DNA of 64,000 nucleotides from Thioalkalivibrio sp. AKL19 (GCF_000420165.1 NZ_ATUK01000010.1:496001-560000), one strand, 5' to 3'; numbered from the stretch's first letter, positions 48,588 to 56,935 are shown. The notes: generated from the sequence alone by a model not told the origin. Numbers and translations: made by a program.

Positions 48588-49919
48588 ATGAAACGTTCAC
48601 TGCTCGTGATCGCGATCGCCGGAACAGTCCCGGGGCTCGGCGTGGCAGAACCCCGCATGGTCGATACCGATCGCAACGTGTACATCCCCTCCGAGGAAGA
48701 CGGGAGCGCCGTACTGAGCGTCGGCGCGGTGTACAACGACGAAGAGTTCCGTATCCATTACAAGTACGAGACCGACGATCCCAGCTGGTATCACCAGGTC
48801 TGGCGCTACGAGGATGGCGACTGGGTCCGCTACGGTTCCGGCGGCCCCGGCCCTGACGAACATGGCCTGTACGAAGACCGCATCTCCATGATGCTGGATG
48901 ACGGCGCGGTCGACGGCTTCGATCGCCTGGGCGGCTGGATGACTGCCCACGAGGGCATGCGCAGCCTGACCTCCGAGGTGGACTCCGAGGCCGTGACCGA
49001 GCATCCCAAGCTGGGTGAGGAACTGGGCCGCAGCGACGTGCGCAAGTACCTGCCCCAGACCCGCACGACCGAAGACCCCACGGAAAAGTCCTGGGACCAG
49101 ATCAAGGACGACGGGGCCCTGGAGGAGCTGCAGAAAGCCGGGAGCTTTATCGATCTGTGGCAGTGGCGCTCGCATCGCAGCCACCCCATGGGCTACGCCG
49201 ACAACAACTACGTGCTGCACTACCGGCTGTCCTCCGAGGGGGACAGCATGTTCACCGACAACTGGGACGACGAGCAGGACCAGCCCGCCTGGATGTTCGA
49301 CCCCGAGCAGACCGGCTCACGCTCCCTCGACTGGGAGGCCCTGCTGGATCGCCAGTACGATCAGGATGACCACTACTACATCTCCGAAGACAATGCGGTC
49401 CCGTTCGACCCCGACCACGACTGGGAAGAGGGTGACGTCATCCCGCAACGCTTCCTGCAGGAGCCGAGCGGCAGCCGCGGGGCCATCAGCGCCTCGGGCG
49501 CTTACGAGGACGGTGCCTGGCGCATCGCCCTGACGCGTTCGCTGGAAGCCCCGAACGAACGCGACAGCAAGACGCTGGAACACGGCGGCACCTACAACGT
49601 GGCCTTCGCCGTCCACAGTGCTGCGGGCGCCCGCTGGCATCTGGTCTCGCTGCCGCAGACCCTGGGTCTGGAGAACGAGGACGCGGACATCGTGGCCCGC
49701 CGGGTGGACGGCAACCTCGACGACGCGGAACCGGAGTGGACCGAGATCGAGGTATTCTATCCCGGCCAGATCACCAATCAGTTCCTCCACAGCGAGAAGC
49801 ACCCCGGACAAGCGCTGGTGCTGGAAGGCGAGCTCGGCGTCCGCGACGAGCACGACCTCGACACCCTGCCAGACTTCATCGTCGACATGGAACGCCACCT
49901 GCTCGAACAGGACGACTGA
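48588..49919 (+). CDS. Ethylbenzene-dehydrogenase-related haem-binding domain protein
   Basis: A 443-residue exported protein. The signal peptide (about 1-20, ending GVA) is followed by a large acidic beta-rich domain resembling the haem-b gamma subunit of type II DMSO-reductase enzymes (EB_dh family): DRNVYIPSEEDGSAVLSVGA near the start, IDLWQWRSHRSHPMGYADN in the middle, and WRIALTRSL and VAFAVHSAAGARWH late. Met and His in these segments could be haem ligands. No catalytic molybdoenzyme is nearby, so it may act alone in periplasmic electron transfer. It is followed by a strong terminator and is monocistronic. Confidence 0.78.
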   Translation: MKRSLLVIAIAGTVPGLGVAEPRMVDTDRNVYIPSEEDGSAVLSVGAVYNDEEFRIHYKYETDDPSWYHQVWRYEDGDWVRYGSGGPGPDEHGLYEDRISMMLDDGAVDGFDRLGGWMTAHEGMRSLTSEVDSEAVTEHPKLGEELGRSDVRKYLPQTRTTEDPTEKSWDQIKDDGALEELQKAGSFIDLWQWRSHRSHPMGYADNNYVLHYRLSSEGDSMFTDNWDDEQDQPAWMFDPEQTGSRSLDWEALLDRQYDQDDHYYISEDNAVPFDPDHDWEEGDVIPQRFLQEPSGSRGAISASGAYEDGAWRIALTRSLEAPNERDSKTLEHGGTYNVAFAVHSAAGARWHLVSLPQTLGLENEDADIVARRVDGNLDDAEPEWTEIEVFYPGQITNQFLHSEKHPGQALVLEGELGVRDEHDLDTLPDFIVDMERHLLEQDD

Positions 49920-49955
49920 GCCGGACCGCCCCGGAACCTCCGTCCGGGCACGTCT

Positions 49956-50012
49956 TCAGGGGGCTGCGGACGCACTCGACGGGCGTCGTGCAGCCCCCCT
50001 GATTTGTTGTTT
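49956..50012 (+). terminator. Rho-independent terminator after the haem-protein gene
   Basis: TCAGGGGGCTGC pairs with GCAGCCCCCCTGA across a loop of about 22 bases (one-base difference in the G run), followed by TTTGTTGTTTT. It begins 37 bases after the stop codon. Confidence 0.75.
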
Positions 50013-50154
50013 TGCGCCCAAATACTTACCCTATGCACATCGCACGACCCGTGACCGGCGCGCCATTCGGGCTTCCAGCGCGCGCTACGGGACGTCCTGT
50101 GCCGCCTTCAAAGGCGCGCACGACAACGATTTCAGCCAACGCTAAGGAGCAACA

Positions 50155-51087
50155 ATGTCCGCACTGATCTGTGGGTCCATGGCCTACGACACCATCATGG
50201 TGTTCCCCGACCGCTTCAAGAACCACATCCTCCCGGACAAGGTGCACATGCTGAATGTGTCCTTCCTGGTCCCGGACATGCGCCGCGAGTTCGGTGGCTG
50301 CGCCGGCAACATCGCCTACAACATGAAGCTGCTGGGCGCCGATCCGACCGTGATGGCGACCGTGGGCGGCGACTTCGCCCCCTATGCCGACTGGATGGAC
50401 CGCCACGGCATCTCGCGCAAGTTCGTCAAGGAGCTGAAGGACACCTACACCGGTCAGGCCTTCATCACCACCGACCAGGACGACAACCAGATCACCGCCT
50501 TCCACCCGGGCGCGATGGGCTTCTCGCATCAGCAGAAGGTCACCGACGCCGACGGCATCAAGGTCGGCATCGTCTCCCCGGACGGCCGTGACGGCATGAT
50601 CGAGCACGCCCAGCAGTTCGCCGACGCCGGCATCCCGTTCATGTTCGACCCGGGCCAGGGCCTGCCGATGTTCGACGGCGACGACCTGAAGCGCTTCATG
50701 GAGAACGCCACCTACGCCGCGTTCAACGACTACGAGGCGCAGCTGACCGCCGACCGTACCGGCATGAGCATGGAACAGCTGGCCGAGATGGTGGACGCCA
50801 TGATCGTCACCCGTGGCGGCGACGGCTCCGACATCTACACCGGCGGCAAGAAGATCACCATCCCGTCGGTCGAACCGGCCGCGATCAAGGATCCGACCGG
50901 CTGTGGCGACTCCTACCGCGCCGGCATCCTGTTCGGCCTGGAAAAGGGCTTTGATTGGGAGACCACCGGCCGTATCGCCTCGCTGATCGGCTCGATCAAG
51001 ATCGCGCACTCCGGCACCCAGAACCACCACTTCAGCGCCGAGGAGTTCGCCGACAAGTTCGAAAAGGCCTTCGGCTACCGCTACTAA
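50155..51087 (+). CDS. PfkB family carbohydrate/nucleoside kinase
   Basis: A 310-residue ribokinase-fold kinase. FGGCAGNIAYNMKLLGA (about 46-62) is the N-terminal PfkB signature and DPTGCGDSYRAGILFG (about 244-259) the C-terminal one, with the catalytic aspartate of G-x-G-D intact and the anion-hole alanine replaced by cysteine. Proteins of this subgroup in autotrophic sulfur oxidisers are annotated as adenosine kinase or sugar kinase; the sequence alone does not decide. AAGGAG precedes the ATG. It is a single-gene unit between two strong terminators. Confidence 0.85.
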   Translation: MSALICGSMAYDTIMVFPDRFKNHILPDKVHMLNVSFLVPDMRREFGGCAGNIAYNMKLLGADPTVMATVGGDFAPYADWMDRHGISRKFVKELKDTYTGQAFITTDQDDNQITAFHPGAMGFSHQQKVTDADGIKVGIVSPDGRDGMIEHAQQFADAGIPFMFDPGQGLPMFDGDDLKRFMENATYAAFNDYEAQLTADRTGMSMEQLAEMVDAMIVTRGGDGSDIYTGGKKITIPSVEPAAIKDPTGCGDSYRAGILFGLEKGFDWETTGRIASLIGSIKIAHSGTQNHHFSAEEFADKFEKAFGYRY

Positions 51088-51123
51088 GCAACGCCGCCGC
51101 CCCGGGCACCCGCCCGGGAACGC

Positions 51124-51163
51124 AAAAGGCCCGGACCGAGTTCGCTCGGCCCGGGCCTTTTTT
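51124..51163 (+). terminator. Rho-independent terminator after the PfkB gene
   Basis: A GC-rich hairpin with TTCG loop, AAAGGCCCGG...CCGAG TTCG CTCGG...CCGGGCCTTT, ends in six T. It lies 37 bases after the stop codon and is the most canonical terminator in the window. Confidence 0.85.
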
Positions 51164-51213
51164 ATGGATGGAGCCAACACCGCCGCCACCCCCTGCCCCT
51201 GAGGGCGCATCAC

Positions 51214-51293
51214 TGTGGGAGCCGGCTTGCACGCGAAGCCCCTGCCCGCGTCCGACGCTGGCAGGGGCTTCGCCGGCAAGCCGGCTCCCACAA
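51214..51293. repeat. REP-like inverted pair, family A
   Basis: TGTGGGAGCCGGCTTGC at the left and its inverted partner GCAAGCCGGCTCCCACA at the right enclose a secondary stem around AGCCCCTGCC/GGCAGGGGCT. It is placed between the PfkB terminator and the toxin gene. Related copies lie at 40.2, 51.9 and 54.1 kb. Confidence 0.8.
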
Positions 51294-51309
51294 GCAGGTT
51301 CCTACAAGG

Positions 51310-51564
51310 CTATTCGCCGTAATGCGTACGCGCCCGGATCACGATCACCAGCAACTGCTCGTCCCGAATCGTGTACAGCAGACGGTCCTTGTAGCTGATC
51401 CTCAGGGAGTAGAACCCGCGCAGATCACCCACCAGCGCCTTGCCACAGTACGGGTCGACCGCAACCCGGTTGCGCAGGATCTGCTTCACCTTGTCGCGCA
51501 GCTTCGGCGTCAGACGCCGGAGGTCTTTCTCCGCTTGACGGGTGAACCGAATGGTCCAGGTCAC
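51310..51564 (-). CDS. RelE/ParE family toxin
   Basis: An 84-residue toxin of a type II toxin-antitoxin module. It begins TWTIRFTRQAEKDLRRL, as in YoeB/RelE-like proteins, and contains LRGFYSLRISYKDRLLYTI and a basic C-terminus VIVIRARTHYGE with the catalytic-type arginine, histidine and tyrosine. RelE-like toxins cut mRNA at the ribosome. Its ATG overlaps the end of the antitoxin gene by four bases, so the two are coupled. Confidence 0.88.
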   Translation of the reverse strand: MTWTIRFTRQAEKDLRRLTPKLRDKVKQILRNRVAVDPYCGKALVGDLRGFYSLRISYKDRLLYTIRDEQLLVIVIRARTHYGE

Positions 51565-51821
51565 TGCTTCTCCCCGAACACCTCCTCGAATCCCAGCGTA
51601 TCGCCCTCATCCGCCTCGCGGCGGCCCCGCTCGAATTCCTGCCGGAAGCCGGGCTCCGAGAGCAGCTCCAGGGTTTCGATCAGGCTGGCGTACTCGTCTT
51701 CCGACATCAGCACCGCATCGCCGTTGCGATGCCGGATATGGTAGATCGCGTGCTGTTCGTTCACGCCCTTGATCAGATCGAACAGACCCTTGCGGGCCTC
51801 GGTAGCCGTCAGCGTCGTCAT
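51561..51821 (-). CDS. Phd/YefM family antitoxin
   Basis: An 86-residue antitoxin. The N-terminal DNA-binding half (TLTATEARKGLFDLIKGVNE) and the AVLMSEDEYASLIETLELL segment are typical of YefM/Phd. The acidic C-terminal half would neutralise the toxin encoded immediately after it with a four-base overlap. The complex normally represses its own promoter. The upstream stretch 51822-52021 contains a REP-like pair and no other gene. Confidence 0.9.
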   Translation of the reverse strand: MTTLTATEARKGLFDLIKGVNEQHAIYHIRHRNGDAVLMSEDEYASLIETLELLSEPGFRQEFERGRREADEGDTLGFEEVFGEKQ

Positions 51822-51918
51822 CGCCAGTCACCCGAAACGTACATAAAGTGGTACACATCGTGCGCCCGCCGACCCACCCGGTCAAGACCGAACAGTCACA
51901 AGCAGGATAGGGGCCCCC

Positions 51919-51997
51919 GTGGGAGCGTGCTTGCACGCGAAGCCCCTGCCCGCGTCCGACTCCGGCAGGGGCTTCTCCGCCAAGGCGGCTCCTACAA
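51919..51997. repeat. REP-like inverted pair, family A
   Basis: The left unit GTGGGAGCGTGCTTGCACGC and the right unit ending GCGGCTCCTACA form a less perfect inverted pair, with the shared AGCCCCTGCC/GGCAGGGGCT inner stem. Together with the copy at 51214-51293 it brackets the toxin-antitoxin module. Confidence 0.75.
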
Positions 51998-52021
51998 GAA
52001 ATGCCCCATGCCCCCAAGGCA

Positions 52022-52498
52022 TCAGTCGCGCTGGTAGGTGCCCACCAGGCGGTTCATGCCGATCACGTGGGGCTCGGCATGCTCCAGGAACTGCCACAGG
52101 GTTAACCCGGGCGGGAGCTGCAGGTCGGCGTCCAGCGCCAGCAGCCAGAAGAAGTAGTGGTGCTTGCCGTGGCCCTCGGGCGGCATTGGTCCGCCGTAGC
52201 CGGTGCGACCGAAATCCGTCTGGCCCGTCGTGCCCAGATCGGTTGCCTCGGACAGGCCGTCCAGATCCGGCGGCAGGTTGTACAGCACCCAGTGCACGAA
52301 GCCGTAGGTGCCTGGCTGGATCAACGGCGCATCCGGGTCATGGCAGATCACCGCCAGGGACCGGGCGCCCTGTGGCACGTCCCGCCACCGCAAGGCAGGC
52401 GAGGTATCCTCGCCCTCGCCGCTGTGCCGCTTGGGGATCGGCTGGCCGGGCCCAAAGGCGGAACTCGACAACTGCATCGCGGACAGTGCAAACCCCAT
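52022..52498 (-). CDS. YbhB/YbcL family Raf kinase inhibitor-like protein (PEBP)
   Basis: A 158-residue phosphatidylethanolamine-binding-like protein. EDTSPALRW, the DPDAP segment (part of the anion-binding CHDPDAP site), FVHWVLYNLP and GYGGPMPPEGHGKHHYFF are all family motifs. Bacterial members are cytosolic or periplasmic with unclear function; no signal peptide is seen here. AAGGAG precedes the ATG. The gene stands alone between a REP-like pair and a divergent unknown gene. Confidence 0.92.
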   Translation of the reverse strand: MGFALSAMQLSSSAFGPGQPIPKRHSGEGEDTSPALRWRDVPQGARSLAVICHDPDAPLIQPGTYGFVHWVLYNLPPDLDGLSEATDLGTTGQTDFGRTGYGGPMPPEGHGKHHYFFWLLALDADLQLPPGLTLWQFLEHAEPHVIGMNRLVGTYQRD

Positions 52499-52614
52499 GA
52501 CTGACTCCTTTTCTTTTACCCACCCGCACCGTAACGCCGGCAGCCATCACCCTCCAAGCCACTACATGACCACCGACGCTTGCACACTGCGGACGGCACA
52601 CGGATGATCCGCGC

Positions 52615-53046
52615 ATGCGCAAGCTACTGAAGAAATGGCTGGGCCCGCGCGATCCGCTGGAGGCCGCCGCTCAGGCCGTTGACCACGGCCGCACTGGCAT
52701 CGAGACCGTCCTGGGGCTGCCACACCGACTGTCGGTGCCGCTGCTACGCCGCCACTTCGACGACGACGCCGAGCCTTCCGACACCGCCTTCCGCGAGACC
52801 GGTCGCGACGGTTACTGGAAGCTGCCGCCACCCGCCCCCGAGTTCGAAGTGCACTTGTACGGCGACTCGGAGGGCCGGCTGACGCTGGGCACCATCCGCG
52901 GGCACGGCCCGTATGCCGGGCTGGTGGTATTCAGCGAGTGGTCACCGGACCACCCCGCCGCCGTGTGGCAGCTACGGGTGGAAGAACCCGCCGGCGAGGC
53001 CGCCCAGGCCCTGCACGACCACCTGCTGGACCCCGATCGCGCATGA
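52615..53046 (+). CDS. Hypothetical protein
   Basis: A 143-residue soluble protein with no recognised family. It starts with a basic helix (MRKLLKKWLG), has a middle part of predicted strands (FEVHLYGDSEGRLTLGTIRG) and an acidic C-terminus, resembling a small alpha/beta domain. No signal peptide or membrane segment is seen. It lies upstream of the patatin gene on the same strand with about 115 bases between, a gap that contains a tetranucleotide repeat. Confidence 0.6.
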   Translation: MRKLLKKWLGPRDPLEAAAQAVDHGRTGIETVLGLPHRLSVPLLRRHFDDDAEPSDTAFRETGRDGYWKLPPPAPEFEVHLYGDSEGRLTLGTIRGHGPYAGLVVFSEWSPDHPAAVWQLRVEEPAGEAAQALHDHLLDPDRA

Positions 53047-53105
53047 AGAAGCACGCTGGAAAACGCGCGCCGCGCCCCCAGTATTGAATCAGGCAGCACG
53101 ACCGG

Positions 53106-53125
53106 CCGACCGACCGACCGACCGA
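53106..53125. repeat. Tetranucleotide tract (CCGA)x5 upstream of the patatin gene
   Basis: Five uninterrupted CCGA units end 36 bases before the patatin start codon and are followed by CGGCC and a run of six A. Such short tandem repeats in a promoter region can change length by slippage and alter spacing between promoter elements. Confidence 0.8.
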
Positions 53126-53160
53126 CGGCCAAAAAACCCCACACAGGCACCCCGGCAACC

Positions 53161-54123
53161 ATGACGCGCAAGCCCCAGTCCATTTCCCTAGTCCTCGGCA
53201 GCGGCGGCGCCCGCGGTCTGGCACAGATCGGCGTGATCCGCTGGCTGGAGGAACACTCGGACTACCACATCCGCTCCATTGCCGGTGCCTCCATGGGGGC
53301 GGTCGTCGGCGGCATCTACGCCGCCGGCCAGCTGGATGCCTACGAGGACTGGGTGAAGACCCTGCGGCGCCAGGACGTCTGGCGGCTGCTGGACTTCTCC
53401 TTCCGCGGCGCCGGGCTGATCCGCGGCGATCGCCTGATCGAGAAGCTGCGCGACATGCTCGGCGACACCGACATCGAGCAGCTGCCGATCTCGTTCACCG
53501 CCGTGGCCACGGACATCGAGCGCGAACGCGAGGTATGGCTGAACTCCGGCTCGCTGTTCGACGCCATCCGCGCCTCCATCGCCATCCCGACCGTCTTCAC
53601 CCCGGTCCGCCTCAAGGGTCGGCTACTGGTGGACGGCGGCCTGCTGAACCCGGTCCCGATCGCCCCCACCCTCAACGACGACACCGACATCACCCTTGCG
53701 GTCAGCCTGAACGGCCGCGTCGGCGAAGAACTGATCCGCCCCGAACGCACCAGCGAGCCCGGCCACGCCGCGGGGAAACCCGACCCTGGCGGCCTCCTGA
53801 ACCACCGCCTTGCGGAGGCCCTGCCCGACCGCGTCGGCAGCTGGCTGCAAGACTGGCAGGACAAGCTGGGCCTGGGCGAGACCGACCCCGGCCTGAGCCG
53901 CGAACAGGAGGCCCGCGCGCTGGGCCTGATCGACATCGTCTCCCACTCCATCGAGGCCATGCAGGGCTCGATCGCGCGCTTTCGCATCGCCGCCTACAAC
54001 CCGGAGCACCTGATCGAGGTCCCGGTCAACGCCTGCGGCATATTCGACTTCCACCGCGCCGCCGACATGATCGACCTCGGCTACGAACTCGCCAACCGCA
54101 AACTAGGCCACCAGAAGCCTTAG
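53161..54123 (+). CDS. Patatin-like phospholipase family protein
   Basis: A 320-residue lipid acyl hydrolase. The oxyanion loop is GSGGARGLAQIG (13-24), the nucleophile motif is GASMG with Ser44, and the catalytic aspartate is Asp158 in VDGGLLNPVP, so the Ser-Asp dyad is complete. The C-terminal third (SLLDI-like VSHSIEAMQGSIARFRI, then PEHLIEVP) is typical of the RssA-like bacterial group. No signal peptide is seen, so a cytosolic or inner-membrane-associated role in lipid turnover is likely. The (CCGA)5 tract upstream might modulate expression. Confidence 0.9.
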   Translation: MTRKPQSISLVLGSGGARGLAQIGVIRWLEEHSDYHIRSIAGASMGAVVGGIYAAGQLDAYEDWVKTLRRQDVWRLLDFSFRGAGLIRGDRLIEKLRDMLGDTDIEQLPISFTAVATDIEREREVWLNSGSLFDAIRASIAIPTVFTPVRLKGRLLVDGGLLNPVPIAPTLNDDTDITLAVSLNGRVGEELIRPERTSEPGHAAGKPDPGGLLNHRLAEALPDRVGSWLQDWQDKLGLGETDPGLSREQEARALGLIDIVSHSIEAMQGSIARFRIAAYNPEHLIEVPVNACGIFDFHRAADMIDLGYELANRKLGHQKP

Positions 54124-54145
54124 TTGCCCCCCGGTGGGAATATCA

Positions 54146-54226
54146 CTGTAGGAGCGTGCCTGCACGCGAAGCCCCGCCCGCGTCCGGCTCTGGCAGGGGC
54201 ATTCGCGTGCAGGCACGCTCCTACAG
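54146..54226. repeat. REP-like inverted pair, family A, perfect arms
   Basis: CTGTAGGAGCGTGCCTGCAC continuing through CGCGAA (54146-54170) is the exact reverse complement of 54202-54226. An inner GCCCC/GGGGC stem is present. It lies in the 298-base non-coding stretch after the patatin gene, next to a family B repeat. Confidence 0.85.
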
Positions 54227-54266
54227 AACCCCAGCCCACATCCTCCCGGCCATCCACCTCCACCAG

Positions 54267-54369
54267 GTCATCCCGGCCGCAGCGCAGCGAAGAGCCGGGA
54301 TCTCCAACGTCATCCCCCTGCCCCAACGCCCGAGATCCCGGATCACCGCTGTGCGGTTTCCGAAATGAC
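54267..54369. repeat. Palindromic intergenic repeat, family B copy 2
   Basis: It shares GTCATCCCGGC, AGCGAAGAGCCGGGATCTCC and GATCCCGGATCACCGCTG with the other copies. The right end has two base changes (CGAAATGAC for CGGGATGAC). It is the same length, 103 bases, as copy 1. Confidence 0.75.
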
Positions 54370-54421
54370 AGCACCTGCCGGGCCGTCAGAGGCCGGCCTC
54401 CTGCAAAAAGGAACCCACGGC

Positions 54422-54676
54422 TCAATGCTTGAAGTGCACGAACAGCCGCCCGTGGTTTTTCGAGTCCTTCTCCACCCGGTGGTAGCGCGCCTTCACCTCG
54501 GGCTGTTCCAGAAAGCGCAGCACGCGCTTTTTCAGCTGCCCACTGCCCTTGCCGTGGATGATCTCCACCGTCTTGATGCGCTTGTCGCAGGCCTGCTCGA
54601 TCGCGCCGTTCAGCTCGGCGTCGATCTGGCGGCCATTGCGAAAGCACTCGTGCAAATCGATCGACAGCCGCGACAT
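54422..54676 (-). CDS. Smr domain protein
   Basis: An 84-residue stand-alone Smr domain, related to the C-terminal nuclease domain of MutS2. IDLHECF near the start carries the LDLHG-like motif and EIIHGKGSGQLKKRVLRFL is the HGxG motif region; both are needed for nucleic-acid cleavage or binding in other Smr proteins. Stand-alone forms have been linked to RNA/DNA endonuclease activity and ribosome rescue; the role here is unknown. It ends 16 bases after the uspA-like stop and may be co-transcribed with it. Confidence 0.88.
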   Translation of the reverse strand: MSRLSIDLHECFRNGRQIDAELNGAIEQACDKRIKTVEIIHGKGSGQLKKRVLRFLEQPEVKARYHRVEKDSKNHGRLFVHFKH

Positions 54677-54692
54677 CGCGAGAAGGCCGGGC

Positions 54693-55178
54693 TCAGTTGA
54701 CCGTCACCACGATGCAGCGCGCCAGCTGCTGCACCTTGTGCGACACACTGCCGGAGAGCAGCCCCTGCAGGCCACCGAGGCCGCGTGAACCCATCACCAC
54801 CATGTCGACGTCGTGATACTCCGCCTGCTGCAGTATCACCTTGGCCGGCGAGCCATCCTCGATATGATGCTCGATATCGGCCACGCCCATTTCGGTGAAG
54901 TAGGCGTGCGCCTGATCCACCAGCTTCTTCGCGATATCCCGCAGCACTTTTGGCGGCACCGCGGAGCCCACGGCCGCACCGCCCATCGCCAGCGGCGGAT
55001 CGTCCGCGTCCGGCAGGTCGGAGAGCTTGCGGATATGCGGCGGCACCTCGCCCTGCAGCAACACGCTGACCAGCACCACCCGGGCGCGATACTTGGACGC
55101 CAGGTCCGCGGCCACCTCCACCGCCCGCCAGGCGTTGGCGGAACCATCCACCGGCACCAACATGGTCTTCAGTTCCAT
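54693..55178 (-). CDS. Universal stress protein (UspA family)
   Basis: A 161-residue Usp-fold protein. It begins with the strand MLVPVDGSANAWRAVEVA, and the C-terminal GSRGLGGLQGLLSGSVS matches the ATP-binding G-x2-G-x9-G-S pattern, so an ATP-binding type is predicted. An insertion around 45-75 (QGEVPPHIRKLSDLPDADDPP) is longer than in minimal Usp proteins. It is probably cotranscribed with the Smr gene. Confidence 0.93.
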   Translation of the reverse strand: MELKTMLVPVDGSANAWRAVEVAADLASKYRARVVLVSVLLQGEVPPHIRKLSDLPDADDPPLAMGGAAVGSAVPPKVLRDIAKKLVDQAHAYFTEMGVADIEHHIEDGSPAKVILQQAEYHDVDMVVMGSRGLGGLQGLLSGSVSHKVQQLARCIVVTVN

Positions 55179-55319
55179 ACCGCGCTCCTTGTTCCTAACC
55201 CGTGGGGGGGACGGCCCGGGCCCGAGCCGTTCAGTGGCCGCCCAGACTGCCAGACTCGCCCCCCGCGCGCAGCATTTTTCAGCCTCCTATACTGACCAAA
55301 AATCCGCACGGAAACCGCG

Positions 55320-56402
55320 ATGACCCGCCTGTTCGAAAAGACCTACCTGAAGCCCGGCGCCGCCCCCGGTCACGGGGCCCACGCCACCGAGCATCCGCAC
55401 GCCGACGACGCCACCGTCTCCGCCTGGCACTACCACCACGAACAACTCGTCGAACTCGACCCGCAACGCACCCTGCGCGAAGGCGTGCAAGCCCTCGACG
55501 GCGGCCTGGTCTGGCTGCACCTGCAGGGCGCACCCAGCCCGCGTCAGCTGCACGACCTCGGCGAGGCCTTCGGCCTGCACACGCTGGCGCTGGAAGACGT
55601 GCGCCACCAGGGACAGCGTCCCAAGGTGGACTTCTTCGACGAACAGCTGGTCGCGATTCTGCGCCAGCCGCGCCATCACAACGGCAGTATCGAACTCGAC
55701 CAGGTCAACGTCTTCGTGGTGAGCACCCGCCTGGTCATCAGCATCCACAGCGGCGCACACGACCCCTTCGGTCCGGTCCGCGACCGCATGCGCAGCGCCA
55801 ACCGCAACTTCAACCGCCTGGGCGCCGCCTACCTCGCCTACGCCCTGATGGATACCGTGATCGACCAGGCCTTCCCGGTGATGGAACGCATCAGCGAAAA
55901 GCTGGAAACCCTGGAGGAGACCGTCCTCGACCAACCCGACCGCCACACCCTGAACGAGATCCACATCCTGCGCCGCGAACTCCTCGTCCTGCGCCGCCAG
56001 CTCTGGCCCACGCGCGACGTGGTCGCCCGCCTGATGCGCGACGACATGGAGCCCTTCACCCCGGAGCTGTTCCCGTACCTGCGCGACGCCCACGACCACA
56101 CCATCCAGATCATGGATCTGCTGGAGTCCTACCGCGAGATGGCGGCCACCCTGATCGAGGCCTACATGTCGACCATCAACCAGCGCTCCAACGACGTCAT
56201 GCGCGTGCTCACCATCATCGCCACCATCTTCATCCCGCTCACCTTCCTGGTCGGCATCTACGGCATGAACTTCGACCACCCCGACAGCCCCTGGTCCATG
56301 CCCGAGCTCTACACCTACTACGGCTACCCTATCCTGCTCGGCATCATGCTGGCCGTCGTCCTCGGCATGCTCTACCTCTTCCGCCGCCGCGGCTGGCTGT
56401 AG
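55320..56402 (+). CDS. CorA family magnesium/divalent cation transporter
   Basis: A 360-residue inner-membrane channel. The large N-terminal cytoplasmic domain (1-295) precedes two C-terminal helices. The ion-selectivity signature YGMNF follows the first helix (IFIPLTFLVGI), and the protein ends with a basic RRRGWL. The sequence resembles the ZntB/CorA-II branch as much as classical CorA, so zinc efflux is an alternative to magnesium uptake. It is divergent from the uspA-like gene. Confidence 0.9.
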   Translation: MTRLFEKTYLKPGAAPGHGAHATEHPHADDATVSAWHYHHEQLVELDPQRTLREGVQALDGGLVWLHLQGAPSPRQLHDLGEAFGLHTLALEDVRHQGQRPKVDFFDEQLVAILRQPRHHNGSIELDQVNVFVVSTRLVISIHSGAHDPFGPVRDRMRSANRNFNRLGAAYLAYALMDTVIDQAFPVMERISEKLETLEETVLDQPDRHTLNEIHILRRELLVLRRQLWPTRDVVARLMRDDMEPFTPELFPYLRDAHDHTIQIMDLLESYREMAATLIEAYMSTINQRSNDVMRVLTIIATIFIPLTFLVGIYGMNFDHPDSPWSMPELYTYYGYPILLGIMLAVVLGMLYLFRRRGWL

Positions 56403-56566
56403 CCCCGCAGGAGCGGGATTGCCCGCGCCGCCGCCGACAGCAACACCCCCCGCGAGACCCGCAGCCCACAGCGTCCCACGGGGAACCGCACAACCTCGAT
56501 TACAGTCCGCACGCCGACTCCGTTACGATGCCGGGAATGCAGAAGTACGGACCGAACGGAGCACCG

Positions 56567-56935
56567 ATGGACGCGAAAACCAACGGCACGCAGGCCCTGG
56601 AAGAACTGACCGCCCGCGTCGAGGCCTTCGTCGAGGCACGCGACTGGGCGCAGTTCCACTCGCCCAAGAACCTGTCGATGGCACTGGCCGGCGAGGTCGG
56701 CGAACTCATCGAACACTTCCAGTGGCTGACCCAGGACCAGTCGCGCACCCTCCCGGAAGGCACCCACGAGGCCGTGCGCCAGGAGATCGCCGACGTACAA
56801 ATCTACCTCCTGCTCCTCGCTCGCAAGCTCGACATCGACCTCCTCGAAGCCGCCAGCGACAAACTCGAGATGAACGCCCGCAAATACCCCGTCGAAAAGT
56901 CTCGCGGCAACGCCCGCAAATACTCCGACCTGTAA
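56567..56935 (+). CDS. MazG-like nucleotide pyrophosphohydrolase
   Basis: A 122-residue all-helical NTP-PPase. The metal-binding motif EVGELIEHFQW (EExxE-like) and the second acidic motif EIADVQIYLLLLA (E-x2-D) are clear, so it should hydrolyse a nucleoside triphosphate to monophosphate, perhaps dCTP-like house-cleaning activity as in RS21-C6 homologues. ATG 56567 has CGGAG upstream and is preferred; ATG 56528 would add 13 residues. The gene is alone, with a repeat-bearing gap after it. Confidence 0.88.
   Translation: MDAKTNGTQALEELTARVEAFVEARDWAQFHSPKNLSMALAGEVGELIEHFQWLTQDQSRTLPEGTHEAVRQEIADVQIYLLLLARKLDIDLLEAASDKLEMNARKYPVEKSRGNARKYSDL

Noticed and set aside
44753-48856. A very long plus-strand open frame (about 1367 codons)
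   Set aside because: It lies antisense to the ABC permease and ATPase genes, which have clear family motifs and ribosome-binding sites. Its product is Arg/His/Gln-rich, as expected of a frame shadow in GC-rich DNA.
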